From Clarireedia homoeocarpa (taxonomy: Eukaryota > Ascomycota > Leotiomycetes > Helotiales > Rutstroemiaceae): a stretch of DNA of 64,000 bases. Positions 14,120 to 26,036 of this stretch are shown in pieces; position 1 is the stretch's first letter; each line of letters opens with the position of its first letter. The notes beneath the pieces are model-generated. The model made no database searches, was not told where the DNA came from, and saw only the letters and a list, made by a program, of their open reading frames with translations. Position numbers and translations under genes: made by a program. The DNA lies in the NCBI GenBank assembly GCA_001465935.1, contig LNKV01000042.1, forward strand, positions 290,305 to 354,304. Direction: 5' to 3'.

Positions 14120-14712
14120 CCAGTCCCATACTAGCTAGCAACAGCGGAATAGACAAGCAGTCTTCCACCTACCATTCTTTCCATTCATCTAAATTCCAAG
14201 GGAGGCTATTTTTTCCAGGAAAAGGGAAGATTCTACAGGAGACTGCCGCCAAAAGTCCCCAGACCGACCACGAGTACCGGTATACGCCCAAGTACTAAAG
14301 TATGGAGTAGGAGGCAGTAGCCCTTAGTACCAAATATAAAAATTCTCACGCTCTATACGTCCACCCACATACTTATGACAGACAGACTTATGAGTTATGC
14401 TCCATCTGCTGAATAACGCAGTGAAAACATCTTTTGTCATCGGATCCTTGATCGTAAACGGATACTGTACTTTTTCGTAATTCGTAATTCGGTCAGAAAG
14501 AAAGCTTAAACCCTACCAGAGTTCCCAAACGAAGATTGATCCACTTGCCTAGGTATTCTTGTCTAGGTATTGGTACCGACCGGTATTGACATTGGTTCTT
14601 GTTCTTTGACGCCCCTGCTTTGAAGTCCCACATCGTTCCCTTTTATCCCATTCGCATCCTCCACTCTCTAGTCCTAAAGTTCTCTCCCACGCTTTCAAAC
14701 TCGCGCTCCAGC

Positions 14713-14850
14713 TCCTGCTCATGCTCATGCTCTGCTCATGCTCTGCTCATGCTCTGCTCATGCTCATGCTCATGCTCTGCTCATGCTCTGCTCATGCTCA
14801 CGCTCACGCTCACACCCACGCTCACACCCACGCTCGAGGCTCACACCACG
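14713..14850. repeat. CTCATG/CTCACG low-complexity array
   Basis: Alternating GCTCATGCTC and CTGCTCATG words that degrade into CACGCTCACAC words. Open frames through it encode only Cys/Ser/Ala/His repeats and are not credible genes. Confidence 0.85.
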
Positions 14851-15044
14851 CTCACGCCCGTCCGTCTATTTCATCCAAGACCCCCCGAACTAACGCATCC
14901 GTGGAAAAGCACAGAAAAGTGCCTCGAAGTGTTCTAGTATCCTCCCAAGTGTAGTTTAGCCGGCTGTACCAAATCTCTACTTGTACTGCTAGCCTTATAC
15001 ACACTACTGCTGCCACTGCCAGTACCGCAACACAAAACTATTAC

Positions 15045-15285
15045 AACTACTGCCATTGCCATTACCATTACCATTACTATTACTATTACTATTAGCATTA
15101 CCATTGCTATTACTATTACCACTACCACTACCACTACCACTACTACCACTACCACTACCACCACTATCACTACCATCACCACTATCACTACCACTACCAT
15201 TATCACTACCACTATCACTCCCACTCCCACTCCCACTCCCACTACCACTTACCACTTACCACTTACCACTTACCACTACCCACCA
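15045..15285. repeat. Trinucleotide-like ACT/ATT/ACC array
   Basis: About 240 bp of imperfect CCATTA, CTATTA and CCACTA words, open in several frames on both strands (Val-, Gly/Ser- or Leu/Pro-rich). Typical of an expanded and mutated microsatellite. Confidence 0.85.
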
Positions 15286-15729
15286 CCATTCCCTGCGACT
15301 ATCACTACTACTTTCTTTTCATCCCCCTCCTAATCAATCTTCTGGTGGCTGTATCACTTTCCCACACTCCTTGTTGATTTTTGGTTCCCGCTATTACTCA
15401 GTACATATGTACCACACCTCAGAGTACCGTTCTTAGGTACTACGACTTCTTGTTTACTTCCTTACGAAAACGCCTTTCGCTCTTTTTTGTCAAATCTCAT
15501 CCCGCACCGCCTCTAGACAGCCCCAGCCAGCCCTATTCGTTTTCGTATGAAAATTGGATCTCTGCTCGTCTCAGCGCTTCCTACAGTGCAGAAGTGCAGA
15601 AAACAAACCGGCTGATCCTCCAACACTAATAAATCGAATGGACCATTAATCACTCGGATTTGACTTTCTCTTTCATATCTGCCGGAAAAAAAAAGTCGTT
15701 GGCCATATTTGACCCTATTTCTTTCAACC

Positions 15730-18076
15730 ATGGAAATCCCTCGGCGTGGTCAGCGGCCTTCCATGGCCTTACCGGAGATTCATGTACACGATTCACACAC
15801 TTCCGATCGATACCGACAATCCAGCCGGTCGAGTTCCATTCATTCGATAATTTCGCCGTCCAGTGCAATGCCGATCCCTCATGCTAGAGAGGTGGTCCCT
15901 CCTCCTTTACCTCCACCTCGACATATTGCAGACATTGCGGAGAACGGGAGTAATGGAACGGACATTGCATGGCAGTGGGGGAATTCACATCAGGAATTGG
16001 ACTGGGGCAGATCGGTTTCGTCGGTTGCCCCAGGGTCAAGTCTGCATGGCAGTTTTGCAAGTAGGAACAGTTTCGCCCCAGAGAGACCAGAAGTTGCGCG
16101 TCGGGGAAGTTCGCATGCAACAATCAAAGCAACCGCTAATGGGGACTCGAGAGATGCTATTTCCGCCTTCCCGAAGGATGAAGGTTATGCGAGCCTTTCT
16201 GGCACAAGTGTTGGGTCAAATTTGTGAGTGAAACTCTCCCTCTTCGAATTACATTGAGACATGCGATTTGAGCAGAAGCATCTCGTATCCATTTTTCCGA
16301 ATCCTCATATGACCTTCTTCATGCCATTGTCCTGCTAATCATTCATGCTTCGCAGATCGCGGATTCAAGATAGCTCGCTTGCCAGAGGCTTCCAAAGTTC
16401 AGTGCATGACAAATATCGAACGAGTGCTCAAGCATACGACAAATCATTGTTACAAAAGTTGGACGCTCGCAGAGGCAGTGATAATGTCACCCCACCACGC
16501 AGTTTTGCGAAATCTCCCTTCAGCTCATCTGCCAACGACACTTCACCGACCTCAAGAATTACAATGGAGCACAGACAACCCACACTGAAACTTCTATCAC
16601 TACCAATTCATACCGGTAAACCGGCGCTCGCAGAGAGTCCAATAAGCCGATGGGGAGACACCCCTCTGTCTGGCATATCTCCCGAAAACCCATACCCTAG
16701 ATTTACTGGCTTGGGAGGTCAATATGATTATAGATCACCAACCGATACAGTTGAATCAGAAAGGTCCCCGCTGCCCTATCTGAGGAGGTCTGGGAGTATA
16801 GCTGATGATGCATCAAGTATCGCCAGTCGCTCCCGAGACAGTTATGATCAAAGGATCTCGCCGGACCAGGATGTGGATTTTCACATGGAGGAGACAGACA
16901 TAAGGCGATTGCACATTGATGATCACTACGCTCGAAGTGAAGCGTATTCGCCAGGCTCCGCAAGCACTGGACAAAAGAGGCGCGCCTCTTCACCTCCAAG
17001 AGATGATGGGCCAAATCTGCGAACCGTGGGTAGTGCTAGTGATTTATTTAGACGTCGCGAGTCAGGCTCACGTTCCTCACCAAGTCCACGCTTCCATTCC
17101 ACATCTGCATCTATTTCATCTACTGCTTCTGGCCAGAGGAGTAATTCCTATGCCTCGACATTATCTTTGGCTGCGAGTAGCATAACAAGTATGAATTCAT
17201 ATGGCCGTCTGTCTCCAGGTGGCATCTCTCCTGGGGCTACAGACAACAGTCCCGACTCACCATATGTAACTTCGTTATCCTCCAACCCAAGTCCACGAGG
17301 TTCTATCTCTAGCAGAACCAGCCATCATCGTACTCTGTCCGAAACACGACCTTTGATGACGTCGCGAAAGATGTCAGAAAACCTTGGCCATGTGAAGCAC
17401 AATAGTGCGCCAAAAATGCAAGGGGTCTACATTTGCGAATGCTGTCCGAAGAAGCCAAAGAAGTTTGATTCGCAGGAAGAACTCAAGTTAGTGGAATTTT
17501 TTTTTACGCGATTGTTTGTCTCAAACTAATCACAGATCTAGTGCCCATGAACAAGAAAAGCAGTACGAATGCGCCTATTGCCGCAATCGCTTCAAAAATA
17601 AGAACGAGGCTGAAAGACATCAAAATTCTTTACACCTCCGTCGTCATTCATGGTCTTGTGCTGCTCTCTCGGGATATGCAGCAGCATTCCATCCGTCCCT
17701 ATCACGTCCAAACGAAGCAGATACTTGTGGGTACTGTGGGGAAGACTTTCCAAGATCCGGCATTACATCCCCTTCACCGAACGGACCGCAAATTGCTGTA
17801 GCGACAGATCAAGACTGGGACGTCAGGATTGGGCATTTGCAAGAGATGCATAAATTCGGCGAGTGTAATCATGCGAAGAAGTTTTTCCGTGCCGATCATT
17901 TCCGCCAACATCTCAAGCATAGCCACGCAGGCACAAGTGGCAAATGGACGAACATGCTTGAAAATGCCTGCATGAAGGATGAGCCACTTCCAGAACCAAT
18001 TAGGGGCCCTGAAAGAGTGAGTCCTGGTGGAGCTGTACGGGTAAGCCGAATCAATGAAGAGGAGGAAATTCTATGA
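15730..18076 (+). CDS. C2H2 zinc-finger protein, putative transcription factor
   Basis: Exons 15730-16223, 16356-17486 and 17542-18076 join to 719 aa. The first ATG in the frame (15730, context CAACCATGG) gives MEIPRRGQRPSM. The first 500 residues are Ser/Pro-rich and look disordered. Around residues 537-615 come a partial finger (ICECCPKKPKKFDS, then H), a classical C2H2 finger (YECAYC, 12 residues, then HQNSLH) and HLRRHSWSC. A later finger-like part reads DTCGYCGEDF and then GECNHAKKFFRADHFRQH, ending HLKHSH. This arrangement is a conserved Pezizomycotina C2H2 family. Nuclear DNA binding is inferred from the fingers; target genes are unknown. The finger block is split by the second intron inside an Asn codon. 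Confidence 0.85.
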
Positions 18077-19721
18077 AGTCCAAAAAGTACGAATTTATGA
18101 GCACCACAAAAAAAGAGGAGAATCTTATCATCGAAAATCTGAAAACCGAAACTCGAACGGCCTTGTCGATTATCATATCATAAAAGGAGGTAACATTTTC
18201 CAAAAAAGGGAGCATTCGAATATACCCATTTCGTCATTTTTAAAGCATCGCTTGCGTCACAAATCTACTTTCGTAGGGGAGGCTGGAAATCTCCAAACTT
18301 ACCTGGATGGTCCTTTATTACATGAACTTCGGTTCCCATTAACAAAAATTCACATGCATGCATTCACAGCATTCCGCTGGCGTTGGATTAATTTTGCTTC
18401 AAAATCATACAAACCATATCCATGAGTATGAATGTCAGTCTTTTTTTCTTCTTATTGGTGGGTGAACAGTCAAGGATATAGGATTGCTTTTGTGCTTTTT
18501 TTAAGCAATTGCCGGGGAAACACGGGAAGGAGGTCGGATATATCGCGGGGGAGGGGTTTCTGGTAAAACATCGCTTTTTTTTCGGAAGGGAATTTGTTCT
18601 TGGGAATAAAAATCTATATTTTGGGGTGGGTGTTTGCAATAAACTTTACGTTTCAGCATGGTTGGAGAAGTGGAGAAGGGAAGAGAAGAGGAAGGACGAT
18701 AGGGAAGTGATGTGTCAAGATGTTGGATAACGAAACATCGATTGTTTAATCGCAAATCTGCACTCATTTGCATACTGCAGCTATTGTTGTTGGTATTATT
18801 GTTAGGTGTGGAGGAGAAAAGGGTAGGGATGGTGGAAGGGATAAAATAATGAGGTTATGAATATGAGAGAGATTTTTCCTGCAACGAGATCCGCCTTTTC
18901 CACTCTGGCTTTGAAGTGTCCACTCTGGCTTTGAAGTGTCCACTCTGGGTTTGAAGTGTCCACTCTGGGTTTGAAGTGAATTAAGATGTAGTCCACACTC
19001 CTCCAATCAGAAGCCTAGGTAGGGAGTGAATGAATCTTTGTGCACCGCTGGTTTTCTTGGTCTTGGAATAGATAGATGAATAGGGAAGATGTAGCATCTC
19101 ATTTACCCCCCCTTACGTACACGCCAACCACTCCGTTTCTGTCATAGAAGGAGTCCGTCCGGCTTACAGAACGGAATGCTGGAAGGTCTTCTTCTATCAC
19201 TAGACCTAGCAGTCAATGGAATCAAGCAAAAACTTAAACTACTCTTTGTGTTACGACTACATTGGGAAATGGGGGAACGAAGCACCCACATATACTATTC
19301 ACTTCGAATCTGGCGGGGAGTATATCTATCCCGCGCGAACCCCTTTCTCATCAAAAGAATGTTGTAGACGTGAAATCACCATGAGAGTTCCAACAAGCAG
19401 TATCCCGCCTCCTTGTCCGTCTCGGGTGTCCTCTTACTCTATTCTATACTCATCTCATCGTGCAGCTCCCGCTCCCGCTCCAATACGGCTATTCGGATAT
19501 AAACGGGCGGCATACTTTAAAAAGCTTGAAAGCGCTGAACGGATATAGCAATCGCGGGCACGGTATGGATGCTGATATAGCGGGATATCCTTCTCTGCTA
19601 CGAAACTATCTAACTGTCGTAATGCCATTCATTTCCTCCCCAGTGATCGTCCCCGGAGATCTGATTTATTCTCACCGATACTTCCCCGCCAAACTCAACT
19701 CCCTGTTCTAAATCCGGTGTC
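18077..19721. other. Intergenic, 3' regions and a minisatellite
   Basis: Lies between the converging ends of the C2H2 gene (+) and the cyclase gene (-), so it holds two 3' untranslated regions. It contains a 20-bp tandem repeat at 18901-18978. No coding signal was recognised. Confidence 0.5.
18901..18978. repeat. 20-bp tandem repeat (4 copies)
   Basis: Unit CACTCTGGCTTTGAAGTGTC, four adjacent copies; the last two change C to G at one position. Confidence 0.92.
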
Positions 19722-21422
19722 TTAGAATATCGCCATAGCGTTGGGAGGCGAAGATACACCGCCAGGCATGTTCAATGGCATGGAAGTGACGAAGAATGAA
19801 TATCGGTTCAACGATCGACATTTTTGAGATAGTGCTTCGAGATCGAATATCTCGCCTGGGTGTATTGGTTTAAAGGTTTAGTATTGCATGTAATGTAGAT
19901 CAGCAAGAGGGGAAAAGTAGTTGGCCACACATACCAATCGGCATACCCCATCCACCGAGCAGATACTCATGGCAAGCGATCTCGCCGGGTGTTGGGAATA
20001 CCTGTTCAGATAACGTCTATTAGCAGCATCTTTTTTCCATCTCCTCATCCCATTCCTGAATCCTCCGTTCGAACTTAACCCACAAAAGAATAATCAAAAG
20101 AACTCCCCCCCGCTCTTCCCAAAACTCACCTCCCAACTGATAGCATCCCCCGCAACTGCACTAACCCCTTCATCCCATAACCACTCCAACAACTCCAAGC
20201 TCGCCTCCACTCCGGCATGTTGTGGCGTCTCCAACTCCGCATACGCTCTCTTTTGCTCATCACTAAAGGAGTCCCATTCGGGAATCACGCCCATTCGTAT
20301 GAACAGGACGTCGCCTCTTCGCAGCTGCGTGTTCTGTGCATGGAGAATGTTCTTCAGCGTTGCGAGGGAGATGGAATGGGTGGAGAAATTGCTGTATTGG
20401 ATGGGAGGTGTTTGTGTGCTGCAGTGGTGATGGTAGTCGATTAGGATACCGCGGCCTGAGGGAGGGTGTGTTGTGTTAGTATGGGTTTGGAGGTTTAGGA
20501 ACTGGCAAAGGAGGATAGGAGGATAGGAGGATAGGAGGATAGTAAAGAGTACGTACCGGCAATTCCTTCGGATGCCCAATGCTGGAGGCCGATGCGTTTG
20601 TTAGAGGAATCCATGATTTCTTCTTTGGTGGTGCCGCCATAGAATACTCGGTCCTGGGAACTTGAGGGGTCGGAGGGGTTGCGTGGTTGGGAGTAGTGGC
20701 GGAACCCGTCCCATTGACTGCTTTGCTCTGTAGATGGGGTCAGTTGTTGAATGACCGACGGCGTTTCCTGTGGTGAAGAGACATAGGTAAACCAAAGGCT
20801 TTCTCTGATTGTCAAAAGCACCAAGTAGATGTTTGGACGTTCTACAGACACTTGTCCAGTATCAACAACATCCACGTACTATCCCAACCTGGCCTTCTTC
20901 CGACTCCAGCAGCACATACAAGTCGTCACAGCCCCCATAATCCCCGCCTTTCACCAAAAAATGCTCCCCAACTCCAAAAAAAAAAAACCCCCCTACCCAA
21001 AAAAAAACCTACGTGGATTCATATGATAAACATCATCAAAACAAGCCCCATAACCCGCCCCCCCCGGTCCCCACAGCGGCACAACCTTATGCCCGCATTT
21101 CTGCCGCCCAAACTGCGAGTACTCCAATTTCGTCATGTCCCATCCCAAACCTACTCTATCGCCCGTTTTAATCTCCGAAGTCGCGGCTGCGGAGACGATA
21201 TTCGGTGTTAAAAGGGAGAGACGACCTAGAGGGATAGGTTAGTTTGTTTAAAGTGGTTCAGAGCCGGGATTAAGAAGGAATGTTGATGTACGTACCAATG
21301 CCTTCGAGGGCTGAGCCTGGTTCTCCTATCCAGACTCTTTTCGGGTTGGGAAGTTGAGAGAAGGGGGTATTGTAGATAGAGGGGTCGTAGCGCGGGGATG
21401 AGGATGTGTCGTTCTCAGCCAT
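19722..21422 (-). CDS. Cyclase-family (kynurenine formamidase-like) protein
   Basis: Six exons on the minus strand: 21422-21296, 21225-21009, 20720-20557, 20455-20130, 20001-19935 and 19855-19722, giving 344 aa. The fold is that of the putative cyclase family (PF04199), metal-dependent hydrolases that include bacterial kynurenine formamidase. Recognisable stretches are QWDGFRHYSQP (metal-site region), ILIDYHHH, GDVLFIRMGVIPEWDS, SAVAGDAISWE, HEYLLGGWGMPIGE and the family's usual ending VPLNMPGGVSSPPNAMAIF-like segment (here SMPLNMPGGVSSPPNAMAIF). The third acceptor (20721, AAAG) was chosen because it alone gives NPRSSQWDG in frame; its 288-bp intron is the longest here and least certain. The substrate of the fungal branch is unknown to me. 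The canonical HxGTHxD signature is replaced by QWDGFRH. Confidence 0.85.
20508..20542. repeat. GGATAGGAG tandem repeat inside an intron
   Basis: Short AGGATAGGAGG-type repeat lying wholly in the third-to-fourth exon intron (20456-20556) of the cyclase gene. Confidence 0.7.
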
Positions 21423-23108
21423 GGTGAATGAGTGAATGAATGATACGATCTGGTAAATAAGTTAGTACGTAGTATCAGGGCTCTAGTCTTGCTAATTGAC
21501 TGTTAGACCTACCAAATAATTGAATATACTTTCTTCGATAGTCGACGTCGTTCGGTTCCAGTGGACTGAAAAACATCACGTGTGAATTCACCCCCTCCAT
21601 ACTTCGTATAGACCCCACCCACACCCTTTTCCACCCTCGGTAGATCGGGGCAATGAAGGCCCGCCCGCCAATCATGCTGCTGAAGAGAGAGAAACCTAAT
21701 TTTGGAAGAAGTATGGGGGAAGGTGGGGGCGGGGATAAATACCACAACTGCCGGATGTGAGGAGCAAGTGTTGTTGATATTGAACGATGTAAGGTGGAGG
21801 CGGGACGAGAGGAGAATTCTGGTCCATGTTTATGCAGCACATAAGCACTTACTGATGTCAAAGGAGTCCCCGCGGTAAAAACTTGGTGTTTTTGTGTAGT
21901 CTTTGCGATGCAGCTTTCGTCAAAAGGCTTCCCATCATTATATTATTCATTTCTCCCAAAATCAAGCGCTAACTGACTTTCAAAATTTGATTCTGATTTC
22001 ACAGCTCTTTTACCGTTGCGCTGTAGAGTGGGTGAATGGGCGCCGACCATTAAATCGTCTCATTATATCTTAGTGACATTCGAACGGAGCGACTTAAGTG
22101 AATCGACATACGAAGTACTACCAGGAGAAAAGGTCTCTTCAGCACCCCTCAGATAATAGCAAGTCTTTACCTGAACATGCTGCCAGTAAATCAAACAAGA
22201 CACACAGCTCTCAAAGACAAGCAACATCATATAACTTCAACGCCCCAGCATTTCGGGATGACCGTTGAACATGAGATGAAATTACAAATTTAACTTTAGG
22301 ACTTCCAAAAACTTTAGTATACATCTCAAACAGCCAGCCGGAAATCGATTGGCAAAGAGACGAACCCAAGAGATATTACAAGTTGTTACGCGAAGAGAAT
22401 ATTCCAACATATGTAGCCAATACGGGCGAACCTTTAAAGGTGAGCACGGTGAGCACGGTGAGCACGGTGAGCTACCATATTCTGACTTTGGGACGAAAAG
22501 GGTGTTAAGCGAGCTGTGCTGCGGCGTACGCATTGTAGGATTGTGACTGAAATGGAAGAAGCTAACTTGGTCGAGGACTTGTAGATATTATATGTTATGA
22601 TAGTAAGATCTTGGACGTATCTGAGAATTGAATGGATCAGCAGCTCGTGGATCAATTGCCATCCCTGTGTAGACCATGATTCGATGCCTGTCCGTGGATT
22701 GGGAGATAAGACATGAAGCAGCTTGGGGCGACTTGAAATGGAGAATATTCAGTAGAGTTTACTATCCACTTTTGTATTCATTTTGCTTTTTTTTTCTTTT
22801 TCTTTTTTTCTTTTTTTTTTCTTTAATTTTTTTAATTTTTTTTTATATCTTTTGAAGATGATATAAGCTACTCAATCCACTATTGCCCGAGCCTACTTCT
22901 CAAATCTTGTGGGCTTCATTCTCGTGCCCAGTACATATGCCACATATTATGATACTCTTGAAGACATAGTTCTGCACGCCGGCTTCATCGGACAGAGTAA
23001 TTCCCATCTTCGAGCTCCGCAGCCTGACTCACCTGTACTTTTCCCAGTGTCTGCTCGATCATCGTGGCGGATTTAACCGTAGATTTTTGAAGATATATTA
23101 GATTAGAA
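21423..23108. other. Intergenic; cyclase promoter and eIF2B 3' region
   Basis: Contains a 9-bp repeat at 22440-22472 and a T-rich tract at about 22785-22845. A 128-codon open frame on the minus strand (21475-21861) shows no domain and was not called. Confidence 0.5.
22440..22472. repeat. 9-bp tandem repeat
   Basis: GTGAGCACG repeated just over three and a half times. Confidence 0.85.
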
Positions 23109-24474
23109 TCAGTACCAGACACTAATAAGTTCCTCACTAACAGCACTTGGAGTCAAAACCCCCGTCTCTGTGATAAGTGCCGATACAAGTTGTGGAGGCT
23201 GTAAGATGTTAGCTTCAAATCCATCCCTATCTTTAAAATTCCTTACGGTGAAATCCACTGCATCAACAGCGGTATTTGGTTTCGGTGACTCAACATTAAC
23301 CGACGTGAAATATTCCGTCTTCTCCTCCACCCTAGGGGTCTTCTCGTCAAAAGCCCCCTTTTCTCCCGACGCATCGTCCTCCGTCCGGAAATCAATAACC
23401 TCCTGATCGATCCCAAGATCATACTGACCTAGCGGATACAACCTAACAAACTTATGACTCTCTGCAGCCACATAAAACGGTTTCCCCGCCGCCTTTGCCA
23501 ACAGCGCAATCTGATATGTACCCAGCCTCGAAATAACCCCTCCATTCTCCACCACACCTTCCGCACCCACAATCACTAGATTAACTTTGCCCATCGCATA
23601 TCCTACCGCACCTTCCGATATCGTTGCAACAGGTACACCTTTTGCCCTCAGCGATGTGACCACGGTTTTGCTTTCCGTACCCCGCGCATCGTTCATCACA
23701 TAAATCACCTTGAATCTCACGTTCCCACCACTTGCGCTCGCCTCGGCCGCTCTGCTTAACAATGCTCCTACGACTCTACTGCCTCCGTGTGTCAAAACTA
23801 CACTTCCATCCCTCACGAAATGTCGTCCGTAGCTGGCGATCCTATCTCTAGCAGCTTTCGCTCTGCTAACAAATACCCTCCCATTACTCAGCAGATGTTG
23901 CCGCACAGTCTCAAAATTGCCCGTGCTGGTCGGTTTTAATGAGGATATCATATACCTCTGGAAGAGATCTGTTCCGGCAGACAAAGAAATCGAGTTAGAG
24001 ATGCGCGATTTCAGGTAGTCGGATTGGGTTTTTACTAGATCGAGAGTTTCGTAGACGGTGACCGCACGAGAAGAGGCGAGGAGTTCGATGAGAGCTTCGA
24101 TTGCAGCGACAGGCATGGTAATATCAGGGTCATCGTTGAGGAGTCTATGGTAGGTTTCGACGATACTGGAGGAAGAGGAGGGTATGAGTCAGTCTTGGGA
24201 GATTATTGGCGCGAGAATGCGTAAACATACTCGAAATCCTTTTTTTGAGGTACATTTCCTAGAGAAGCCATTTTCTTCAAGGCAGGAGGATGCCCGGTAA
24301 GAGGTGGTGGAGTGGTGCTTCCTTCCAAAGGTGTTGACACTGGAGGGGTAAACGGAAATTTTGTTAGCAAGGCGGATGATGATCTGACGCCGTCGTGCAC
24401 TAGGAAAGCGATTGCAGGATAGTACTAGACGGCTAAAAGGAGTATAAGATCGACTTACCATCTTCAAAATCCAT
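23109..24474 (-). CDS. gcn3: Translation initiation factor eIF2B subunit alpha
   Basis: Exons on the minus strand are 24474-24459, 24339-24231, 24165-23247 and 23198-23109, giving 377 aa. The first exon is only MDFED plus one base. The second encodes a Pro/Thr-rich lead-in ending QKKDFD, and the family homology starts at IVETYHRLLNDDPDITMPVAAIEAL. The Rossmann-like C-terminal domain shows VLTHGGSRVV, DARGTESK, VGAEGVVENGG and YQIALLAKAAGKPFYV. The C-terminus is PPQLVSALITETGVLTPSAV and then SEELISVWY. The last intron (48 bp) is open in frame; it was removed because all family members run directly into PPQLVSALI. eIF2B is the guanine exchange factor for eIF2, and its alpha subunit (yeast Gcn3) senses phosphorylated eIF2. 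It is divergent from the NECAP-like gene. Confidence 0.93.
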
Positions 24475-24906
24475 GTTGTTCTTTGTACCGAAATGATCAG
24501 AATTCAAAAGGAATTAACTGTGTACAATCATTTGAATGAATGGGAAGCCAAATCTGGGGATGACTCTATCTCAATGGAAAATAATGGTCTGAGTAACGGT
24601 AACTTGTGGTGGTGGGCAAGCAGGGAGGGGTTTTACATTCCATCGAGTATCAAGTGCAGGCCTTATGAGGCACCGATAACGAGCTTGGGTGGCCGATAAC
24701 CTTGCCGTGGGGAACGCCAAACGCTTAAACTTGAAGATCCTCAATCATCCACCAGCTCTGGCAGATATAGACATCTAATCTAGACCACATTCACGGCCAC
24801 TTTCGTTTCTCTTGAGCATCCCACAATGAGAAACAGCTGTTCATAAGGAACCCAACCTCACCGACTTCGCTCCACCTTACCTTTACTTCAACCACCACAT
24901 CTCACA
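24475..24906. promoter_or_regulatory. Divergent promoter region (gcn3 / NECAP-like)
   Basis: 432 bp separate the two start codons, so promoters and leaders of both housekeeping genes must lie here. The side nearest the NECAP gene is pyrimidine-rich, as is usual for fungal 5' leaders. No specific factor site was recognised. Confidence 0.6.
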
Positions 24907-25719
24907 ATGGAAACCATCGACCCCTCCACCGGTCGACCCCTCCCTCCCGACGCCATCCAGCGAATCCTCTTCATCGCCCCCTCCGTCCACGTCTACAACA
25001 TCCCCCCTCTAACATCCACCAAAGGCTACGTCGCGGCAACCTGGACCGAAAACAACAACGCTCGCCAAATCTTCACCGCACGGATCCGCATACTCGAGAC
25101 GGCGATGCCCGAGAAGAACGGCGAGGAGAAAGTCAAAGCCGACATATTACTCGAGGATCCGAGCAATGGACAACTATTCGCCGCCGCCCCGTATAATGTG
25201 ACGTCCGCGGTCGAGCAGGTTTTAGACAGTTCGCGGTTCTTTGCGGTTAGGGTGCAGGGCGAAGGCGGTAGGAAGGCGGTGCTGGGGATTGGGTTTGAGG
25301 AGAGGAGCGAGGCGTTTGATTTTAGTGTTGCGTTGCAGGAGGTGAGGAAGACTTTGGGGATTGAGGAGGCAGGAGGGGGTGGGAACCCGAATGCGGGGAA
25401 GAAAGAGCAGGTAAAGAAGGAGGAGGTGAAGAGGGATTTTAGTTTGAAGGAAGGGGAGACTATTACTGTTAATATTGGTGGTAGAAGTGCCGGGAGAAGA
25501 CCGCAAACTCAGAGTGAAGGGAGCTCGAACCTCGGAGGGTTCTCGTTACCGCCGCCGCCATCGGGCGGAGGAATGGGTTCGTTTTTACCTCCACCGCCGA
25601 GTGCACAGGAAATCAAAGCACAGAAGAGATTAAGTCAGAACATGGATACTCCACCGGCACAAGAGAAGACAGCGGAAGAACTTGGATTTGATGATGGTGA
25701 ATTCGGTGAGTTTCAATAG
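24907..25719 (+). CDS. NECAP-like endocytic adaptor-associated protein
   Basis: One exon, 270 aa, ATG in the context CTCACAATGG. The N-terminal two thirds are a PHear-type domain (PF07933, formerly DUF1681), with FIAPSVHVYNIPPLTS, KGYVAATWTE, LEDPSNGQLFAAAPY and GIGFEERSEAFDFSVALQE. A linker with PPPPSGGG and PPPPSAQE follows, and the protein ends on an acidic peptide with FDDGEFGEFQ. Animal NECAPs sit on clathrin-coated vesicles and regulate AP2; a similar role is inferred here. Codon use is strongly C-ending at the start of the gene, as in well-expressed fungal genes. Confidence 0.9.
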   Translation: METIDPSTGRPLPPDAIQRILFIAPSVHVYNIPPLTSTKGYVAATWTENNNARQIFTARIRILETAMPEKNGEEKVKADILLEDPSNGQLFAAAPYNVTSAVEQVLDSSRFFAVRVQGEGGRKAVLGIGFEERSEAFDFSVALQEVRKTLGIEEAGGGGNPNAGKKEQVKKEEVKRDFSLKEGETITVNIGGRSAGRRPQTQSEGSSNLGGFSLPPPPSGGGMGSFLPPPPSAQEIKAQKRLSQNMDTPPAQEKTAEELGFDDGEFGEFQ

Positions 25720-26036
25720 ATTGGTGATCAGCCAGTAGATCCGGTAAGAAGGAGCATATTGTGAGGCGTCCAGGAGGTGCAACGAAGTTATGAACATCAA
25801 TAATGAAAATAGATGGATGATCATCACGTCCAACAAAATAAATACAAAGTATTCTATGAAGAAATCTATGTACAATGAATATACTTTATGCTCTGACACT
25901 GAAATAAAAACTTTTATGGTCGATTGTCGTTCCTCAGAAAGCACTCGAAAACTCACATGCATGCAATCACACAATTCTTCATGGTTCGCTCATACAACAT
26001 CCCACAAGTAGAACACAACCATCAGTCACATCATCA
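25720..26036. other. Convergent intergenic region
   Basis: 3' regions of the NECAP-like gene (+) and the unknown gene at 26037-26993 (-). AT-rich; no coding signal. Confidence 0.5.

Larger units (their letters stand above)
6185..15729. other. 9.5-kb gene-poor region with minisatellites
   Basis: No frame over about 170 codons, no domain and no convincing exon chain on either strand. Base composition looks ordinary rather than strongly AT-biased. It holds several short tandem repeats (listed separately) and, near 15.0-15.3 kb, long trinucleotide-like low-complexity DNA. It could contain non-coding transcripts or very divergent genes; sequence alone does not show them. Confidence 0.5.

Noticed and set aside
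14599..14954. Ser-Cys-Ala-His repeat frames
   Set aside because: Produced by the CTCATG repeat; no start context, intron or homologous domain.
15056..15436. Leu/Pro-rich and Gly/Ser/Val-rich open frames on both strands
   Set aside because: They are readings of one low-complexity array with no stops in several frames.
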